This document shows, one piece after another, positions 13,573 to 15,646 of a DNA stretch of 15,646 nucleotides (position 1 is its first letter; every line of letters begins with the position of its first letter). A program made the position numbers and the translations under genes. This DNA is from DASXMR01 sp036495525. GTDB lineage: Bacteria > Actinomycetota > Actinomycetes > Streptosporangiales > Streptosporangiaceae. The notes beneath the pieces were generated by a model. It did not search any database. It saw only the letters and a list, made by a program, of their open reading frames with translations, and was not told where the DNA came from. The stretch covers positions 1 through 15,646 of the forward strand of contig DASXMR010000064.1 of NCBI GenBank assembly GCA_036495525.1. Reading direction: 5' to 3'.

Positions 13573-15646
13573 GTGGGGGCTGGCGGCGAGCTGGAATTTG
13601 GCCTGCTGGGTCCCCTGCAGGTGCGATGTGGCGGGCTGGCGCTACCGGTTCCGCCGGGGATGCAGCGCTCGCTGCTGGCGGCGCTCCTGCTCAGCGCGAA
13701 CAGGATCGTGCCGGTCGGTGAGCTGGCCGAGGTGCTGTGGGGCCCGGATCTGCCGCGGTCGGCGCTGGCCAGCCTGCGGAACGTGGTGCTGCGGCTGCGC
13801 CGGTCGCTGGGGGATGCGGGGCATGCCCGCATCGTCGCTGAGCCGGGTGGTTACCGGATCAGGGTCGAGCCGGGTGAGCTGGATGTCGAGCAGTTCGATC
13901 GGCTGCTGGCGGCGGGCAGGGACGCGGTCCGGGCCGGGTCGCACGCGGCAGCCGCCGGCATGCTGCGGGCGGCGTTGTCGTGCTGGCGTGGGCCGGCGCT
14001 GGCGGGGGTGCCGTCGGATTTGCTTTCGGCTCTCCACTTGCCGCGGCTGGAGGAGATGCGGCTGCAGGCGCTTGAGGCACGGATTGATGCTGATCTGCGG
14101 CTGGCGCGGCACGCCGAGGTGATCGTGGAACTGCGGCAGCTGGCGGCGGCGTATCCGCTGCGTGAGCGGCTGCATGTGATGCTGATGCTGGCGTTGTTCC
14201 GGGACGGGCAGCGGGCCGGGGCGCTGGCTGCCTATCAGGCGGCACGGCGGGTGCTGCGCGAGGAGCTGGGCGCTGAGCCCGGGCCCGAGCTAGCCCGACT
14301 GCAGCAGCAGATCCTGACTGGCCAGCCTGCCGCCAGCGCATCGGGTGAACTGGCGGCCGACTGGGTCGAGCCCGGCGGGCTGGAGCCTCAGCCGGACGCC
14401 GCCCGCTCGCAAGCGGCGCCGGGCGTCGCCGCGAGCTTCCCGGCCAGCGGCGGCGAGTCCGGGCAGCCAGACTTCGTCGTGCCGCGCCAGTTGCCGGCCG
14501 CCGTGCCGTATTTCACCGGGCGGGCCGCCGAGCTGGCCCAGCTGACCCGGCTGCTTGGCTCGCCCGAAGCCGGCCGGACCGTGGTGATCTCGGCGATCGC
14601 CGGCACGGCCGGCATCGGCAAGACGGCGTTCGCGCTGTACTGGGCGCATCAGGTGGCTGACCAGTTCCCGGACGGGCAGCTGTATGTCAACCTGCAGGGC
14701 TTCGGTCCGGCCGAGGCGCAGCTGTCACCGACGGCCGCGGTGCGGCTGTTCCTTGATGGCCTGGGTGTCAGTAACGAACGGATGCCAGCCGACCCGGCCG
14801 CACAGGCGGCGCTGTACCGCAGCCTGCTCGCTGGTCGCCGGCTGCTGATCGTGCTGGACAACGCCCGCGAACCAGCCCAGGTACGGCCGCTGCTACCGGG
14901 CGCGCCGGGCTGCCTGGTGCTGGTGACCAGCCGCGACCAGCTCACCGGACTGGCCGCAGCGGACGGGGCAAGGCTGATCAGCCTGGATGTGCTGGCCGAG
15001 CCGGAGGCGCGTGCGGTGCTGGCGCTGCGGATCGGCGACGCCAGGGCCGCTGCCGAGCCTGCCGCCGTCGCCGAGCTGACTGGGCTATGTGCCCGGCTGC
15101 CGCTGGCGCTCAGCATCGTGGCAGCCAGGGCGGCCGCGCAGCCCAGCCTGCCGCTGGCCGCCCTTGCCGCCGAGATCCGGACGACCATGGCCCGGCTGGA
15201 CGCCCTCGGCACCGGCGACCCGGCCACCGACCTGCGTACCGTGCTCTCCTGGTCAGTCAGGCAGCTCAGCGAGCCCAGCGCGCGGATGTTCCGGCTGCTG
15301 AGCGCGCACCCTGGCCCGGACATCACAGTCCCGGCGGCGGCGAGCCTGGCCGCTGTGCCGCAGTCGGCTGCCGAGCAGGCGCTGCGGGACCTCGGCCGGG
15401 CGCACCTGATCGGCGAGCCGTCGCCCGGCCGGTTCGCCTTCCACGACCTGCTCCGCGCGTACGCGGGGGAGCAGGCAGCCGAACTTGAGACCGAGGTCGG
15501 CCGGCGCGCTGCGCTGCACCGCGTCCTCGACCATTACCTCTATAGCGCCAGCAACGCGTCGCAGCTGCTGACCGTCCGGCGCCTGATTCGGCTCAGTCCC
15601 ATGCAGCCAGGCGTCGCGCCGGAGCAGCCGGGCGACCAGGACCAGG
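13573..15646 (+). CDS. SARP/AfsR-type transcriptional regulator with BTAD and NB-ARC domains, partial at right edge
   Basis: The frame opens at GTG 13573, with GGAGGAG six bases upstream, and runs past the edge (691 codons visible). Residues about 6-95 (ELEFGLLGPLQV to GYRIRVEPGELD) form the OmpR-like winged helix of SARP activators. About 98-245 form the bacterial transcriptional activation domain (HLPRLEEMRLQALEARIDADL, YPLRERLHVMLMLALFRDGQ, GAEPGPELARLQ). A linker follows, then an NB-ARC ATPase: Walker A GTAGIGKT (344-351), Walker B RLLIVLDN with Asp429, VLVTSRDQL, and the GLPL-like ARLPLAL. FHDLLRAYA then begins the helical part, and a TPR region may follow outside the window. This is the AfsR/large-SARP layout; such proteins activate nearby biosynthetic operons. 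It is the only pathway-type regulator in the window. Its target here is not shown; the repeats before its own gene and before the ligase operon are candidates. Confidence 0.93.
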   Translation, partial: MGAGGELEFGLLGPLQVRCGGLALPVPPGMQRSLLAALLLSANRIVPVGELAEVLWGPDLPRSALASLRNVVLRLRRSLGDAGHARIVAEPGGYRIRVEPGELDVEQFDRLLAAGRDAVRAGSHAAAAGMLRAALSCWRGPALAGVPSDLLSALHLPRLEEMRLQALEARIDADLRLARHAEVIVELRQLAAAYPLRERLHVMLMLALFRDGQRAGALAAYQAARRVLREELGAEPGPELARLQQQILTGQPAASASGELAADWVEPGGLEPQPDAARSQAAPGVAASFPASGGESGQPDFVVPRQLPAAVPYFTGRAAELAQLTRLLGSPEAGRTVVISAIAGTAGIGKTAFALYWAHQVADQFPDGQLYVNLQGFGPAEAQLSPTAAVRLFLDGLGVSNERMPADPAAQAALYRSLLAGRRLLIVLDNAREPAQVRPLLPGAPGCLVLVTSRDQLTGLAAADGARLISLDVLAEPEARAVLALRIGDARAAAEPAAVAELTGLCARLPLALSIVAARAAAQPSLPLAALAAEIRTTMARLDALGTGDPATDLRTVLSWSVRQLSEPSARMFRLLSAHPGPDITVPAAASLAAVPQSAAEQALRDLGRAHLIGEPSPGRFAFHDLLRAYAGEQAAELETEVGRRAALHRVLDHYLYSASNASQLLTVRRLIRLSPMQPGVAPEQPGDQDQ

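Noticed and set aside
1..15646. tRNA genes, CRISPR array, insertion sequence or riboswitch
   Set aside because: No cloverleaf, regularly spaced identical repeats, transposase motifs or terminal inverted repeats were noticed; the short heptamer repeats are promoter-like, not CRISPR.

Overview
This is a GC-rich window (about 70% G+C by eye) with GTG starts, dense antisense ORFs, a SARP/AfsR-type regulator, an Sfp-type phosphopantetheinyl transferase and rare TTA leucine codons. Together these point to an actinomycete, Streptomyces or a relative; the sequence does not fix the genus. The left two thirds looks like a small secondary-metabolite cluster built around 4-hydroxymandelate/4-hydroxyphenylglycine chemistry and discrete (type II) carrier-protein enzymes. 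It does not match a cluster I can name.

Layout. 1-748 (-): partial alpha/beta hydrolase of the hormone-sensitive-lipase type, running off the left edge. 911-2203 (+) and 2200-2898 (+): HpgT-like PLP aminotransferase and phosphopantetheinyl transferase, overlapping by 4 nt. 8716 down to 2895 (-): a compact co-directional operon of seven genes, in order of transcription acyl-AMP ligase, ACP 1, ACP 2, ketosynthase, half-length ketosynthase-like protein, 4-hydroxymandelate synthase (HmaS), and a phytanoyl-CoA dioxygenase-like Fe/2-oxoglutarate oxygenase. The last gene converges on the transferase gene and their stop codons share the tetramer CTAG. The 218-nt leader region upstream of the operon holds phased 11-bp repeats and two palindromes.

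8935-12486 looks like a mixed border: a standalone ScoMcrA-type N-terminal domain protein, a truncated chloramphenicol-phosphotransferase-like P-loop gene, a SAM methyltransferase, and a nucleotidyltransferase-like protein with a left-handed beta-helix-like tail. 12487-13311 (-) is a TIM-barrel glycosidase-like protein. 13573 to the right edge (+) is a partial SARP regulator with BTAD and NB-ARC domains, preceded by a heptamer direct repeat with 11-bp spacing at the expected place for a SARP-activated promoter.

How the parts could work together (inference). HmaS turns 4-hydroxyphenylpyruvate into 4-hydroxymandelate. The aminotransferase would act on the derived 2-oxo acid, with tyrosine as likely amino donor. 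The ligase would activate an acid and load it on a carrier protein that the transferase has armed. The ketosynthase pair would act on the carrier-bound acyl group, and the Fe/2-oxoglutarate enzyme would oxidise substrate or product. Three oddities suggest unusual chemistry: the ketosynthase has Gln where the second catalytic His should be, its partner is only half a thiolase fold and lacks the Cys, and no hydroxymandelate oxidase (Hmo) is present in the window. No tRNA, rRNA, CRISPR array, insertion sequence or complete transposase was seen.
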